A program made the position numbers and the translations under genes. 64,000 nucleotides of DNA from Siphonodentalium dalli (Eukaryota > Mollusca > Scaphopoda > Gadilida > Siphonodentaliidae), in NCBI GenBank assembly GCA_032622095.1, contig CP136069.1:188719122-188783121 (forward strand), written 5' to 3'. The notes under the pieces were generated by a model, which searched no databases, was not told the origin of the DNA, and saw only the letters and a list, made by a program, of their open reading frames with translations. Shown piece after piece: positions 1-14,300 of the stretch. Each line of letters opens with the position of its first letter. Position 1 is the stretch's first letter.

Positions 1-50
1 CCTAATGATCAGCTCAAACTGCCCATTAGGGCGGCTAACGGTTCACTATA

Positions 51-1383
51 CCCTGTGTAAAACTATCTATTTCACAACATTTTTCATCTAAACAATGAAT
101 GCTAGCCTTATTACCTCACCATATATTTTCTGTCGGTACTCCCCGCCACAAGTTGACGCCAAAAGTTCCCACAATCGGCGCACCTAAATGCTTCTATCAG
201 ACATTTGTCATTTGTCACAATACAAATAAGCATGGACCTCCATCTTGTTGTCATCGAGGTCGGCAGTACCGCAGTAAATACATTTCAGACTAAAGTACTG
301 GATAATCAATATTTTCGCATGGGTGGCGGGTTACGATTTTCGTACGCAGAGGTGTTTATTAAAGAGACGTTCTATTTCATTTCTGCAATTAAAGCATATC
401 TCGCAATATCTCAGCTATTGTTCTCCGTCTTCCACCACAGCTCAGCGGTGTTGCTCATTTGTTCTCACCATTTGTAACTAACTGCATACTATTGTCTGAT
501 ACTTGTAATTATGTCGGTAGGCGTACGCTATTGGTATGTATACACGGGTATTTTGTGTGAACAATAATATTATTTGTTGAATGTTTCTGTTGTTGTTTAG
601 TTGTAGCTGACACTTATTGGTTGGCTGCTACTTAGATCAAACAATCGTTGGCAGTCCTTGAGTCAGGTTGTTTTGCACATTCATGTCTTCTTCCAGTTGT
701 CACATGTTTAACGGAAATATTTGAGTGGTTTCATCATACTGTGCTGTGCCAACAAGGGATCAAAGTGTGAAATGTTCACTGCGAAATTGCCAAAGCTGCA
801 CATCATATCAGTTGCACAGTAGAACTTATCGACATTGAAATCAGCAGTAATCATGATGACATTTTTTCACAGAGTAGGCTATTCCGATCGTGGTTACGAT
901 CTAGACTATTTCGTAATATCTTACAACGTATGCAAAATATAAGTTTAAAGACTTAATAACAGGATATATTCACCGATGTAATCAAGATTCAATGTAAATG
1001 TAACATTGGGTATACAGTATAAGCGGTCGGGATTATTCTATTCTCAACCTATCATCTGTTCAGCGATATCACACTTCGGCTATAAATGAGTAATGATTGT
1101 ATCAGGTTATCCAGTAGTTTGACCTTGTTTTGTTCAGACTTCCCCGCATCGTCACATGATCGTGTGAAGGTCATCAAATCAACAACATGGCAGATGGAAG
1201 TCGTGTTTTGTGATGTTGACAAATGACAAATGTCTGATAGAAGCATTTAGGTGCGCCGATTGTGGGAACTTTTGGCGTCAACTTGTGGCGGGGAGTACCG
1301 ACAGAAAATATATGGTGAGGTAATAAGGCTAGCATTCATTGTTTAGATGAAAAATGTTGTGAAATAGATAGTTGTACACAGGG
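51..1383. mobile_element. 1.33-kb element with long terminal inverted repeats
   Basis: The left end from CCCTGTGTAAAACTATC is repeated in inverse at the right end, GATAGTTGTACACAGGG, and the match continues inward with small gaps for about 200 bases. TATA flanks both ends (47-50, 1384-1387). The middle shows no transposase. It looks like a non-autonomous DNA transposon of unknown superfamily. Confidence 0.85.
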
Positions 1384-1399
1384 TATAGGAAGCCGTGCG

Positions 1400-2312
1400 G
1401 CACTAGAAATGATGAAATACATTTCTAGTGCCATCGGGTCTATGTCAAACCAAATCAACATTTTTGAGATCCTGAGTATGTTACCTTAATAAACGGAAAC
1501 ATGACCAATTCACTTAATGAAGTTAACTGTTATTAATAGCGATAATCATCGGGGCAGTGGCACCAGATGACAGATGAATAATGATGGCACTCACAGTCAC
1601 ACTGGCAGTGGCAGATCACAGAAAAATTATGTTGAGATATTATCCAGTGTTCTCATAAAATAAAGTCGGTATTATACCTAAAACATAATTGTAAAACATC
1701 CAGAATAGTGTAGACGTGGAAAAACTATTAATGCAGTGATTCATTTGCATTCATTATGGGAATAATTGGGTAAATATGACCGCAAAACCATGCTTGAACT
1801 TGTTTCTTTCGACCGCCATAACACAACAAAAGGGGGACAATCCATTTTTCCTAACCGGATTTAGGCAACACTAAAAATTGGGCGCCCAGTATGGACTGGT
1901 ATTAAAATGGTCTGTCGATTTCGACGGTTTGTTCAGACTATTCCTCAATAGAGATCGATCTAGGTCCGCTGGAACAAAAAGCACACATTATTGATTTTAA
2001 GAAAATTATGTTAGATTATATTGTTTTTGTTCAAGTGATAATTGTCTGCGACAGGGATACAATTGATAATTCCAAGTTGGAAGTCTCCCCCAAACGGAGA
2101 CCTTGGTCCATAGGCCCTATACTATAGTCATGCATGTCGATGTGGTCTTCATTCAAAATCCCACATGTAAATCGCAGTTTCTTATTTTTAAGTTTTTTGT
2201 CACACACAGCGCATAGGAAATGCCAAGGCAGCTCAGCGTGTATGTAGGTTCGGCGACCATCAATCAATCAATCAATCAACATGCAGGCCCTGAAGAAATG
2301 AGAATTGTGTAC
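1400..2312. other. Intergenic, nothing recognised
   Basis: AT-rich sequence without a convincing open frame or repeat, apart from a short (atca)n run near 2261-2278. Confidence 0.5.
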
Positions 2313-2740
2313 TTAAAGGTACTCAATCCGATTCGATTGTCCCCATATCGTTCAGATTCCAACAACAACTACAACATTTTTTTTGAAATTTCACTTCAGT
2401 TATCAGAATCGATTAATTGCCAAACAATAATGCTGACCACAGTCAACTATATAGTATGAAATTGCCCAAAACCTGTTATTTATCAACATCTTGTTCAACC
2501 CATTGCCCAAAACCTGTTATTTATCAACATTTTATTCAACCCAAAGCCACTGGATTTTAGAGTTATCCATCTTCATCGGCAATTTGGTCCGAGACCGTCG
2601 GCTCATCAACTTTTTACCAGGCCACTATAAACAAGTCTCGATGGAGAAAAATAATAGATTTTTTAAATCGATATATAATAACTCTGAACGTTGATGGGTG
2701 GGTTCCTCAACTGGAATCATCATATTTTTACCCTATATAT
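2313..2740 (+). repeat. Dispersed repeat, TTAAAG-ended family, left part
   Basis: Similar in order and wording to 20626-21646: a TTAAAG start, a 'CCGATTCGATTG' stretch, then 'gatggagaaaaataata' and a 'gggtgggttcctc' segment. Includes a 41-bp tandem duplication at about 2461-2542. Confidence 0.6.
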
Positions 2741-2906
2741 GCTTTATTCTCTGATCCAATGTGACATGAGAAAACGAAAATTATATACAAAATATGAATA
2801 GAACGAAGAAATTTTGAATGTACAAAATATACAACGACCTCTCGGGTGTCATAATCAGCATTGTCAACATCGCTTTCATCATCACCAGTTTCTTCCTCAA
2901 AATAAT

Positions 2907-2982
2907 AGTCATCATCATCATCATCATCATCATAATCATCGTCATCATCATCATCATCATCATCATCATCACCACCACCACG
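2907..2982 (+). repeat. (ATC)n microsatellite
   Basis: Almost pure trinucleotide run with two interruptions. A related unit with the same 'acaacgacctc' lead-in occurs at 28927-29065. The Asp-rich frames on the opposite strand are microsatellite translation only. Confidence 0.9.
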
Positions 2983-3138
2983 TGTAATCGTTGTCGTCGC
3001 GATCATATTCACCATAGCGTCGACGTTGATCATCGTCATTGTTTTCATAATCACCATGATCATAATATTCATAATATGGTCACCACGTCACTGCTTCAAA
3101 GTGGTTGTTAAAAAAAAAATGGCAACAGTAGCGACTAA

Positions 3139-3161
3139 ACAACAACAACAACAACAACAAC
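3139..3161 (-). repeat. (GTT)n tail at a LINE 3' end
   Basis: A pure trinucleotide run directly after the stop codon of the LINE fragment on the minus strand. This fits the short-repeat 3' tail seen in CR1/L2-like LINEs. Confidence 0.7.
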
Positions 3162-3164
3162 GGA

Positions 3165-3745
3165 TTAATCGTTGTTATCCAACTTAAAGTTAATCAATCG
3201 TATAAACGAGCAAAGTCTACGTAAAAAAGTTACGTCATTCAAATTTAGTATGTCGTCTAAGATATCAATAGTCGCATTTTGTATACTTGTAAATTGTCGG
3301 GGCATGAGACGATTTCTAGCCTCGATTAAACATTCACATTCCATCAAGTAGTGCATTTCATCTCCAAGTTGACGTTTATTACACAGGTGACACAATCTTC
3401 GAAGAACAGTGGTGTCGTTCCATCTTCCTGTCTCTATTGGCAGGCGATGATTACTCGTGCGGAATTGGCAGAGAGTTATTCTATTCTTGGTATCCAAGCA
3501 ATCCAAATATGTTTCGAAATTTATGTCATGTTTGAAAATTTTATATGTGTTGCCTCTGCTAGATTGTTCAATATCAGACAACCAGGTTGTGCGAAATTGA
3601 TTATTTAAACTGCACTTGAGGTATGACATTAATGTTTCTGGACATGTGATATTTTCCACACGAGGACAAATAAATAGTAATTGATGGGCGTTTAGTCTGA
3701 TTATGGGTGATTCTTCAGTAAATGAGCAAAACCGTGTCCCGCGAA
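3165..3745 (-). pseudogene. LINE reverse-transcriptase C-terminal fragment
   Basis: About 190 residues with the post-RT motif QFRTSNHRLPIETGRW, then LCHLCNK and GDEMHYLMECECLIEARN. This Cys/His region is common at the C-terminus of non-LTR retrotransposon ORF2 in invertebrates. The frame is open from the stop at 3165 back to about 3745, where the element appears 5'-truncated. The exact clade (CR1, L2 or other) cannot be told without a search. Confidence 0.8.
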
Positions 3746-4796
3746 CTCAGTTCTTCATATAAACTTGTACTAGCTGTCCTATATATATATAGCAGGAGAT
3801 GTGTATCTTCTTTTAGCATGGTATTACGAGCATTAATTAGGGTTAAGACGGGTTTGGTATCGAAGTACCAACATTTATTTTTTCAATGACTGAACTCGGC
3901 TATATATCAAGAAATAGCATGTCCCAACCAAGAGCCATAAATATTCCCTGAATTCCCCTGATCGCTAGCGAACTTGTTTCCTCGATATATATCCACATCC
4001 AGGTGTGGAATTTTGCACAGAATACTATAAAAATTTAATTTTTTGTGACGAAAATCAACATAATATTAGTAAAAAGCTCGCTCATCCTTCCAAAAAAACC
4101 TGTCAATTCAATTCAATTCAATTCTTCAATTATTTAATTTCTCGTTTCCAATACAATGGCATTTTGAGATTTACAAAATATTGCGCTGGTCCCCCATTCC
4201 AGAAATGATTGGGTTTCCAGCGCTAATTCATCAAAGCATGCGTCAATATGGCAATCCGATATACATAAATATACATGTAGCAAAGCTGTGTGAAAACAAA
4301 TATACATTAGTACAATAATGGAAATGGATATAATAAAACAAGGGCCGTGTTTGTGTCGATATGGGTGTCCGATATATTAAATGTGTACCTATTTATTCTG
4401 GGTGCTATTTTTATATAAATAGACTATACGTGAACCTTAAAACAGGATTTATGTGAGTAAACTGGTAAGTTGCCGGATATAGGTACTCGATATATTCTGG
4501 TGTATGGGGGAGGGTGTGTTCTTATACGTGTATACATGTCCCGTTCTCAAGAATCATTACCCAAACGCATGTTAAAGACGGCTTGTACTTTCACTAAAAA
4601 ACAAAATTTGCATTTCTTTAGAGCTGCAGTGAGGCGTGTGTTATGTTTTATCGAAAAAAAGTATAACCGAGTGTCATATATCGTCGTGCAATTTTCTATC
4701 TTTCCGATTTTGAGAGTCGAAATCGAAATCGTAGGTTTATTCGGCGTCATTGCCCAAACGTACGGTGGCTGGTTTAGGACATGGGAATTTATTTAT

Positions 4797-4862
4797 TTTT
4801 ATTTCGTGGCCACGAAATACTAATTCGTGGCAACGAAATACTATAAATTCGTGGCCATGAAA
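4797..4862. repeat. Three tandem copies of a palindromic TTCGTGGCCACGAA unit
   Basis: Units TCGTGGCCACGAAATA, TCGTGGCAACGAAATA and TCGTGGCCATGAAATA follow each other at ~20-bp spacing. Each is a near-perfect palindrome. Confidence 0.85.
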
Positions 4863-5239
4863 TAACTGATTGCATGGCCTTTGCATATATCCAGATATCT
4901 AAAATTTACGGCGACTATACGGTCGCAGAGAAGCTACTATAAACCCCTTATATGGCGTGGGACGTACCGGGCTCTATATGTGGATATGAACGTTCGATAT
5001 AAACTAACCCACAGAGAACGGGGAAACACGGGTTAGGTGGCTCCAAGACAAACTGAATATTCATTAGTTTTTACCACAAGGGGTCGAATGGGAATGACAT
5101 TTCTCTCGGCATATTGACAGATTTAAGTCAAATAAGGGGTTTTGTAGGGTGCCTGTGTGCTTCCATAAATCTTATGTTGAGGAAGTGCATTGAGCTTTTC
5201 CAGTATAATGGTAGATCTGTTCTATGTCGATGTCATAGT

Positions 5240-5435
5240 ACAGCCATATTAGCCAAGGTGTAATGTCGTGGATCCCACCATATATAGCAGTCTGGGCTAG
5301 ACACGATATTGGTACGGGTTCGAACCCCGACATGGCCGAAAATCGGAATCGATTTTCAAGCTTGATCTGAGTTGAGGGACTTTTCAATATGTCATTCCGA
5401 TCGATGCATGTCCATTTTGACAAGAAATTACATTT
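5240..5435 (+). mobile_element. tRNA-derived SINE-like repeat, copy 1
   Basis: GGTTCGAACCC at 5317-5327 is a perfect RNA polymerase III B box. The flanking 'gtctgggctagac' and 'atctgagttgaggga' stretches recur in the same order at 24.7 kb. The A box is degraded. Too diverged to fold as a real tRNA. Confidence 0.6.
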
Positions 5436-8351
5436 TGTTCACGCTCATGTATGAAGCAAGCATAAATATATATGATTCAGTGAGCGTGATAATATTCTCA
5501 TTTCTTGTCAAAATGGCCAATCATGTATGTTCATGACTGCTATATATATACAAGTACTATCAAGTTTGTCCATATATAACGATTCACCTGACGTATACGT
5601 TGTCAGAAAAGTTATTCCCAGTTATAACGCATAGCTATATATAGGATAGGAGTAAAGATTGTTCATACAACTCTCGATATGGTGTTTATGAGAGGAGATG
5701 GGTTACTATTAGCAGACAACGCTTGATCCCAGATACTCTTAATTCTTCCCTATATTGCCTCCTACGTCGTGATTTCTTCATTTTTGTGAGAAATTTTTCA
5801 ATTATATTGTAATCAGATCTGTAAATTTGTCTCACTAACATGATGTATTTATCTAAATCAGATCGATGAGGTCGATATAATTAGTGGAGTATACCAGACG
5901 AAATAAGTATTGTGCAGTGTCTTTTTTGTGTGAACCATATATACCATGCATAAAACAGTACGAGTACATATACTATTTTCCTTTCTTTCTGCGGGTCTAG
6001 CCAGGGTTTATGATTGACAACAGTTACTATCATATTCGATGTCCTGCTCGATTCCCCAAGCATGCATGCAATGTCACCACATGCCCTCATATGTATACCC
6101 GGCTTGTTCGATTGACATTCAGTGTTTTATCTCCCCTCTATGTCACATTGTTTCATGTTTGTCGAGTCATTTGACTAAGGGTTGTTAGCCCGTGGGTGAC
6201 ATTGGAAAACCAAACATTTTGTTTACGTGTAAATAAAAGTGACCCGCTACAGGTTAAAGGCTCTTCATGATAGCGAAATTCAAAAAGAAATGCGTCCTGA
6301 ATTCACCATGATATAAAACATTTTCCGTTTGGCCTTGTTTGGAGGATCTTGTCCTGATATTATTTCGGCATGATTGTATCACACCCTTAGTTATGTCTCT
6401 TATTTGAAACAAAACCGCGATCTCATAATTTTGGGATGAACACAAGACACATTGTGCAAATGAAGAAAATTGTAAAGCTACAAGGATGTAAGTGGCGATG
6501 TTGTTGCTTACTTGCATGATTATTTTTATCTCGTCATAGAAACTGGATTATGTACACCAAAATACTTAAAATCAGGTAAGAACAAAACCCTATATGCCGA
6601 ATAATATTAATTTAAATCGCATTGAATCTTTCCAGAAAAAATGTTGTCGGCTGTCGAATATGGACTGAGGAAAAGAACATGGTTTAGAGGGTCTCCGTTG
6701 CTTTATCTATGGGATTCCAGAAATTAGAATTTCCAACTGCACCGCCTTGAACCAAATCTAAATTCCCATTTTCATTCCCCTAATTGGTTATGAATTTCCC
6801 CAGCTGATACTTATAAAGCTTTTCAACTGTTTAAATGTCCAATATTGAAACCCCACGCAGCGAAAGTGTTGCATCAACCATTAAATAGATGCTGACACAA
6901 TACCCTTGCATCCGTTTACAATCATAAGTATATGGAATTGAGAATATTATAAAAACAATACTAATTGAGAAAGGAAGAGATTCATATATGACCCACGGCC
7001 TATATATATGACCATGCAATATTTAGTTTATACAGTATCAAGAAATTTAAAGGGGGACTTTACAATTACAATTAAAGCCCTGTTGTGTGTTATATTTATG
7101 AGCTATAATTTGTGAGCCTATACTGATCTTCGGATCATGATATATAGGAAGAAAAATACGTATATTTTTATATTATATGCCTCTACACTATATATATCAG
7201 GAGATTTGTTGGTCTAAAATGTGTATAACGGTGGTATAAATTTATCGTCTCGAACTTGGTCCCTTTAAAATCGAATTCAAAATTGAATGTTGCCATGATT
7301 TACAGTTTTGGACCCTTTCATGCATTCTACTCTATAAAAGTAATGTTGAGACAACAGAAACATGAACAAGACGGGTGGCCAACTTTTATACCCCCGATTT
7401 TTACAAGCATTATATATCCCTATTTTGGACCCGAAATGAAGGATCCGGGCCAAATACCATCTCAAACCTATACCATAAATTATAACAGCGAAATCATCAT
7501 CTTTTAATATTTTGTCACATCTCGTATATACAATCAAGGGGCATCAAAACTGTTAACATTTTTAAAGATATATATTATCGTGTCTCCCAAAGTCTATGAC
7601 TTTAAAGATGGAGCTTTGTAAATGAGTACTGATACAGATTAGGCGAAATAAAAAGTAATGTTCAAAATCTGTTATCACCTTTCTCCATATGGATGTCATA
7701 CTGAGGTCCTCTTTGTGGTATTATCGCTTACAATATTGCTCCCATCTGATAAGGTGTGAATGTCATAAGGATACGGCACACAGATAAGGGATCGACATCT
7801 ATGACACAAAAGGGCGTGGCTGTGTGCAAGGTATCGACCAATCGCTAGCGGGTATTTTAGTTCATAAATATGTTCCACCAATGTATCACTAATTAGGATA
7901 TTATTGCTTAATTATGAGCACACGTGTTGGTATAACAATTTATTATATATTATAACAGACCACACAGGAGCCCAAATTTTATACTGAACAATTATTTCCT
8001 GCAGTGTGTTAATAGTGCTATATTATAATGGATCTTATATTTACTAGGTATGTATACATTTAATTGTTTTAATTCCAAGAACATTTTGACTTTGTACATA
8101 ATTATATCATTTTGATATGTTAGAATCCAAGAGAACGAGACGGACTTTTAAAATAGGAAGTATTAACACATATTGAATAGCTAGCAAAAATTACAACGGT
8201 CATCTCGTATAAAGAGCGTCCATGGTTTTGTCGCCCAAACAGTAGATATTAAAGAGCGTTCTCGGTTACGAACTTTATAATGATAATTTTCGACGTATCA
8301 CTTATCGATGTTTTGTAGATTTTCGCGATACCTGTGTGATACGAATGATGT

Positions 8352-8368
8352 ATGCATGGTGATATCAA
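8352..8368 (+). CDS. EGF-CFC exon 1 (start codon, signal peptide n-region)
   Basis: Encodes MHGDI plus two bases of the next codon, followed by a GTAAGT donor. An in-frame TGA lies upstream, and the leftover phase is exactly what exon 2 needs. It is very short, so it rests on phase and position alone. Confidence 0.6.
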
Positions 8369-11300
8369 GTAAGTTTAATTTTTCTTCGGAAAATTCTTGG
8401 AATTTTTATCTAATTTGATGTCAAATCGGACAGTGTATCTTTAAAGTTAGGAGAAACTATTTATCACCTTGGAATAATGCTTATCCTGTCCGCAAAGTAA
8501 ATGGTAATGACATTATACTTCATGTTTGAAATAACATGATTCTATTTTTACATCAATATTCGAATTTTGAGTAAAGGGGGAGGTATACACTGACCAGGAA
8601 ATCAATTATTTCCAAAATACGGACTTTAAATTAATGGTACATGTGTAAGGTTAGTCTGAGCCATATAGAAATGATACGAATATATATGAAATATCGGAAC
8701 GACGAATGGTCTCCCGTACGGGACATTATACAATGTTAAACTAATTAAGTAGGGATCAGTATATCAAACATGTGTCAACGTCATGCTAGCTGATCTTATC
8801 AACATTAATCTATTAATCGTACCGATTACCAATATTAAGTTTAGCTGACCATTAATCATTATGACCGTATGCCTGTCTTGTTGGTGTAAACAATATTTAT
8901 TTTCAAAATATCAAGCATGTTACACAATACACACATAGATACATAGAGATTTAGAAAGAGGATTGGACAACAAGCAAAATGCCTGCCTTGTTCATTACGG
9001 ATGGAACTTGCTTATAACAGAGTACCATGCAGGAAAAATAACTTGAGTTCAAATTGATCTGAAATTCCTTTTTTTTTATTTGGGTTGTGACACACACAAT
9101 TCCTATTAAACGTTCATGGCTTGTTTTTAGTTTCACATCATATATTATATACATAATCGGACATAAAAGAATATATTAGATATAGACCTATAACTGTTAA
9201 GATTTTGTTGTGGAACTTATCAAGGAGTATATAGTATAGAAAGTGCATGTGAAATTATGTCTCCTCAATCCATCAAAAAATAAAAATAAAATCACGAAAC
9301 AAGATATTTTAATGATAACCGCCACAAAAGATGAGAATTTTCGAGGCTGGTTAATGTATCAGCACCAATGTAACGATTGATTTTTTACAGGTGCTACGAA
9401 CTTACCGCCCTGATGCTACTTTGCTGTTTGCCAGACAAGAATAGTGCTGAAATAAGTGAGTAACCGTCATTCTCCAAATGCATACCCATGGAATCATATT
9501 AAAGTCCCAACACTTGTACATTTCATGAACTTGCACCTCGTTGCAATGGGTTTGAACTTTCCATTTCTGTTGGAAATATATATTTGAACATTTTCAAAAG
9601 GAAATCTATACCAGTTTAAATGTTGGTTTTGGTAACTTAAATTATATATACCAAGCTATATTTCCCAGTGTAACATTTTAGATTGATGTTTCTTTAGTCA
9701 TGGACCTTCCAGTTCTTTAATATTTTCTATACTAAATGGATTCTCCCATTCAGTTATAAATGTATATACATTGGAATGGTATATTATTCATTTGGAGTGG
9801 TGTTAAAGTAATAGAAGCAGACGACAGACAGACGAAATCATAATACAAGAAGAGAACGATTCATATTCATGGGGGGTGTGTTCAGATAACAAGTTCAATG
9901 TATTAGCTCATCGTTTCTTGTAAGGGAACTGCTCGTCAATGAGTATTTAGTATAGAAAGGGTTAAACTCATGATCAAGTTTTTCATCGTGTCATGAGCAT
10001 TGTAAAACCACACACATGACCCCTCCAAAATTCCCAAAGGTGTAGGGGAGGGGGACCAAATCTTCCCGGGTCCACCCCAAATCGGCAAATCCCAAATAAA
10101 AACAAAACAAGTTTGGGGTATTCGGTTGGGTTGATCACCCAAAGTCCCACGCAACTATACGGTACAGCATAATTATACTGGTGCTTGAAATATGTTTGCC
10201 AAATAACAAAGCAGATTTAAGTTGATCAGACTTAATATAGTACAATCAAATGGGATATGAATAAAAATATATTTTATAATTTTTGTATGATCAAATATAT
10301 TTTAATGACAAGCTCTTGTGGCATATGTGCTTTGGCTTGCCTTCTGTTCGTTTGAATTGGCTTTGATCTTTCTCACTCTTTCGGGGGTAATCAACACGTT
10401 TCTTAATAGGCTAGCTTAATTAATCCCCCAAATCCATAAGTCAATGTTAGGGTGTATTATCCTCTTGTTTGCTAGCATCCTTAATCCTCCCCAACAACCA
10501 AAGTAGATTAAACATAAGAGCCGCGTGGCACGCTGTAGATTAGGATGCATTGGACACTCAAGGAGCCATGAAGGGGCCCCAGACACGTACCGCCAATAAG
10601 CAAACACATCAAAGATAAAACATTGTTAGATTCGCACTCTGCTGATAACTGAAGATGTGTAACTTTTATTATGTGGCGAATGTTGACATGCAGAGAAACA
10701 TTGCAATCTTATTTATGGAGCAATGGTATCTTTCAACGGTCAGGATTTTTGAAAATTCAAATTCAAAATTAACATGCGGAAGTAGAAAAATCGTGCAACG
10801 GTGAACTGGTGTCCGAAAATTATGACCCATTGTTCATATTATCTATATGCGAATATCGGCATTAAACAGAAAGATAGCAAATATACTTTCACTTTAAACA
10901 TACATTTTAGAAAAAAATAGACGTGGGGGAGGTCGGTCGGAGAACCGGTAGGCGTAGGACATGTTACTTCCGTGGATGCTTGTGTAAAATTAATACAAAA
11001 ACAAAATTAAAACCAACATTTCTTGCAATCCTCAAGATAATTGAGGTGTGTGAAGTTAGTTTGACGTTCGATATTCATTCAATATTTGCGTGATTTTGGA
11101 CTGAAAGGGGGACACTGTATAAAACTGAAGTCAATGATTTGCTATCGCTCAGGTTACATTCACTGCTTGCAAAATTGCCAAGAAATTATTCTTGAAAATC
11201 TCTATAGATGCATGGTATAACAACTCAATTAATTATATAGACCTCACTCCACATGCAGAAAGCTGTTGGGCATATATTTGTATTTTATAAGCAGCTTGCC

Positions 11301-14300
11301 GATATGTATATATACTATTTATATACAGCTCTTCGCGGGGAAATTGTTTGCAAAATTGCCAGGCTTTTTGGTCTAACAACAGATAAGTCATCGCCCTAGA
11401 CCACGTATACCAACACCTTATTATATTAGTGTACAGGACCAGTTGATCAGGCATGTGTTTATTTATTGGAGATACAAGATGCCTCTGTATCTTTGTGTAC
11501 CATATAAAATGTCACGCAAACAAACCTATCAGCGCCAATAAGTTTTATCATGTGTTTGGTTGTATCATCTTGTTCGGTGATAAGTTATTACCCGGTGTTA
11601 TATAAATGACAGACACCTTCCACTTATTTCGTCTATACCAGTCACCATACATATATGTTGCAGTAACTAAAACCAAGCTTAACGAATATATCATAATATG
11701 CAATTAAATAAAAATATGTAAATACAAATACCACCAAGGCGCATGTCTCAAGCCTTAAGATAGCCTATTAACCTGAGCGTTTACAGAATACATCTTCGAC
11801 TCAAATTACTTATGTTTCTATATATTATCGATATTAGATCGTTGTTGTCACCGGAAATTTAATGAAAATGGCGTACAGTACCCCTTTAATGTGTGTTTTT
11901 TTTTAAATAAGGTATGCACTTGGTAGAGTATTTTGAGCTACTTTTGAATAATCATTACGCAAGAATATCAAATTTAAAGGGACGCACTTGTTTGGGTATC
12001 TATCTCTGGTCAAAAATAATGTTCGTTCATTTTCTGGATCTTTATTACAAATTGATTTGTGAAATCAAGTTACATATATATAATTTCTCACTGAGTCACT
12101 GTTAAATATTCTTGATTTAGCAGGTAGCCTGGACGTGTTGCAGGGTGGGGTATTCAAATACAACTGCTGCATGCACCGACTATGGTAGTATGTTTATCAG
12201 CTATGTTTGGCATATGTGTATGTATAAATACAAAGTATAGTAGTTTTATTCTCGTCTTATTTTCTAGACAATGTTCTCAGAAAACCTCACCTAACTACAT
12301 CTTCACCAAAAATGTCGCGTAACCACCAATATCAAGTCATCCCAGCAGCTGCCTCCAGAGATATAACAAATAGTGTGAAAGGTAAGCTACTACAACATTA
12401 AAGGTTGATTATCTCTTTGTAAACATGTATTATATAGTTACCGGGGTAGAAAATATTAGATTTTAATCGAAGACTCCTGTCCGGAAATGCCTCTATCGAT
12501 TAATATTCATTTTATTTCGAATATTTTCTGGTCTAAAAAGGTGTGGTTGTTTAGCTAATGAACAATATTAGTTACTGTTAACAGAGACCAGACATTTTAT
12601 GGTGTAATTTTGTCACAAATAAACATTAATTATACTCATTATCGCTTATAACTATGGAATAAAACAATACAACTAATCAATCTGGGACATTTGACGTTCG
12701 GTACATAGCCATAGGAACAGCCTAATGCTCTCTATCACTATATGGTATCACCCGAATGGTCTGTTATAAAAATAGACAAATAAACGGTCCCAATAAAATA
12801 TTCAAAATAAAATCAATATTAATTGATAGAAGCCTTTCCGGACAGGGGTCTTTCATATTTATTATTTTATACCCACGCAACTTTTTCAAATTTGTTATTT
12901 AAAGAGACAATCCATCTTTAACCATTCCACAAACAACAAACCTATAAAGCTAATAAAGTTGTTTGAGGGATAATCAAGCCTTGAAATAATGTGTCATTTG
13001 CAGAATGAGGTTCCCAGAGGGTGAATTTATTGATGCTATCCCGCATAATGGGCTAGCATCACCAAATTCACCCTCTGGGAACCTCATTTTACTGAGGCCT
13101 CAACTGCTATGGTAGACCTAGGATCAGATTGAAGTTCCCCAGTTGAAGTTGGCGATGTTCACCCATTAGTCACCTCGATTATGCATTTTATCTTCTGCAA
13201 ATTAGGCAATATATAAACTGAACAAAAGGGAAAAAGTCACTAAAACAATGTTAATTTGAGACTAGAGATGCATCCCAAAAAAAAACACTTTTCAATGAAA
13301 ATAAAATACATAACAAGCTAGAACAAAAAAGCATTGAGCTATAATAAAAGAACTCATTAAAGTGGAAAGGCTGCTTCACTGTATTACACATCATGTACTA
13401 ATTTCATTTTCAGAATCACAGAATCCATTAGATGATTCAGACTGTTGCTTGAATGGGGGCGTTTGCATCATGAATAGTTTCTGCCATTGTAAGAAGTAAG
13501 TTTAATGTGATATTATTTAACCCATTTTATACTAAATGGATTCTCCCAGTCAGTTAAAAAGTGTACATCGGAATAGTCTATTATTGATTTGGAGGGATGT
13601 TAAGGTGATAAAAGCAGACGACAGATAAATAAAAGTGCAGAAGGAGTCCTATTTATTGAGGGAAATGTTTAGATAATAAGTTTAAATTTGGAGCGATAAA
13701 ATACAAAAGAAATCATGTGTCCTATTCACTCCACCTTTATAAAGATCAAGAATAAAAAAAGTTAATTTGTGTTCAGTGCTTGGGAAAATCAAATCTTGGT
13801 AACAAACAAAACTACAAGCTTCGGTTATTGAAAGACAGACATATTTTGGATGTATCGGTATTTTCTAAACAATTGTTTGTGTCCTAGACTGATCTACCAA
13901 TATCATTACAATAAATAACTTTAAATAGTGACAACCTGTGCTATTATTACAATGAAAAATCATTACTGGCAATGTTTATATTTATATAATGTTTGATAAA
14001 GCGAGTCCATACTAACTAAAGAATTTTTTATTTTTACAGGGGTTTCTATGGGCGTTATTGTCAGCACGGTCAGAAGGGCATAAACTGTGGAAAGTACAAG
14101 CACGAACAGATGATGAGATCGGGATGCGATTTGTGTCAGTGTCTATATGGGAAAATATTCTGCTTAGTGAGAACATTCTCTGGTTGTGGTAAGTACTTTA
14201 ATATTTTAGGCAGATGACAGGGCAAGAAACACCCTACATTCCCATTCATTCATTTGTAGGGATAGCCTAATAATAACTTAGAAAAGCAACCTAATCAAGC

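Larger units (their letters stand above)
3750..8351. other. Intergenic region upstream of the EGF-CFC gene
   Basis: AT-rich, with no supported exon. It holds the tandem repeat at 4797-4862 and a SINE-like repeat near 5.3 kb. The EGF-CFC promoter should lie near its right end, but no core promoter motif can be assigned with confidence. Confidence 0.5.

Noticed and set aside
2907-2982. CRISPR-like array
   Set aside because: A pure microsatellite in an animal genome, with no spacers.
2728-3072. Asp-rich, Met-rich or Ile-rich proteins of ~100 residues
   Set aside because: They are the three frames of an (ATC)n microsatellite.
5310-5330. A tRNA gene suggested by GGTTCGAACCC
   Set aside because: No convincing cloverleaf or A box at the right distance, and the block order repeats elsewhere, so it is a SINE-like repeat.
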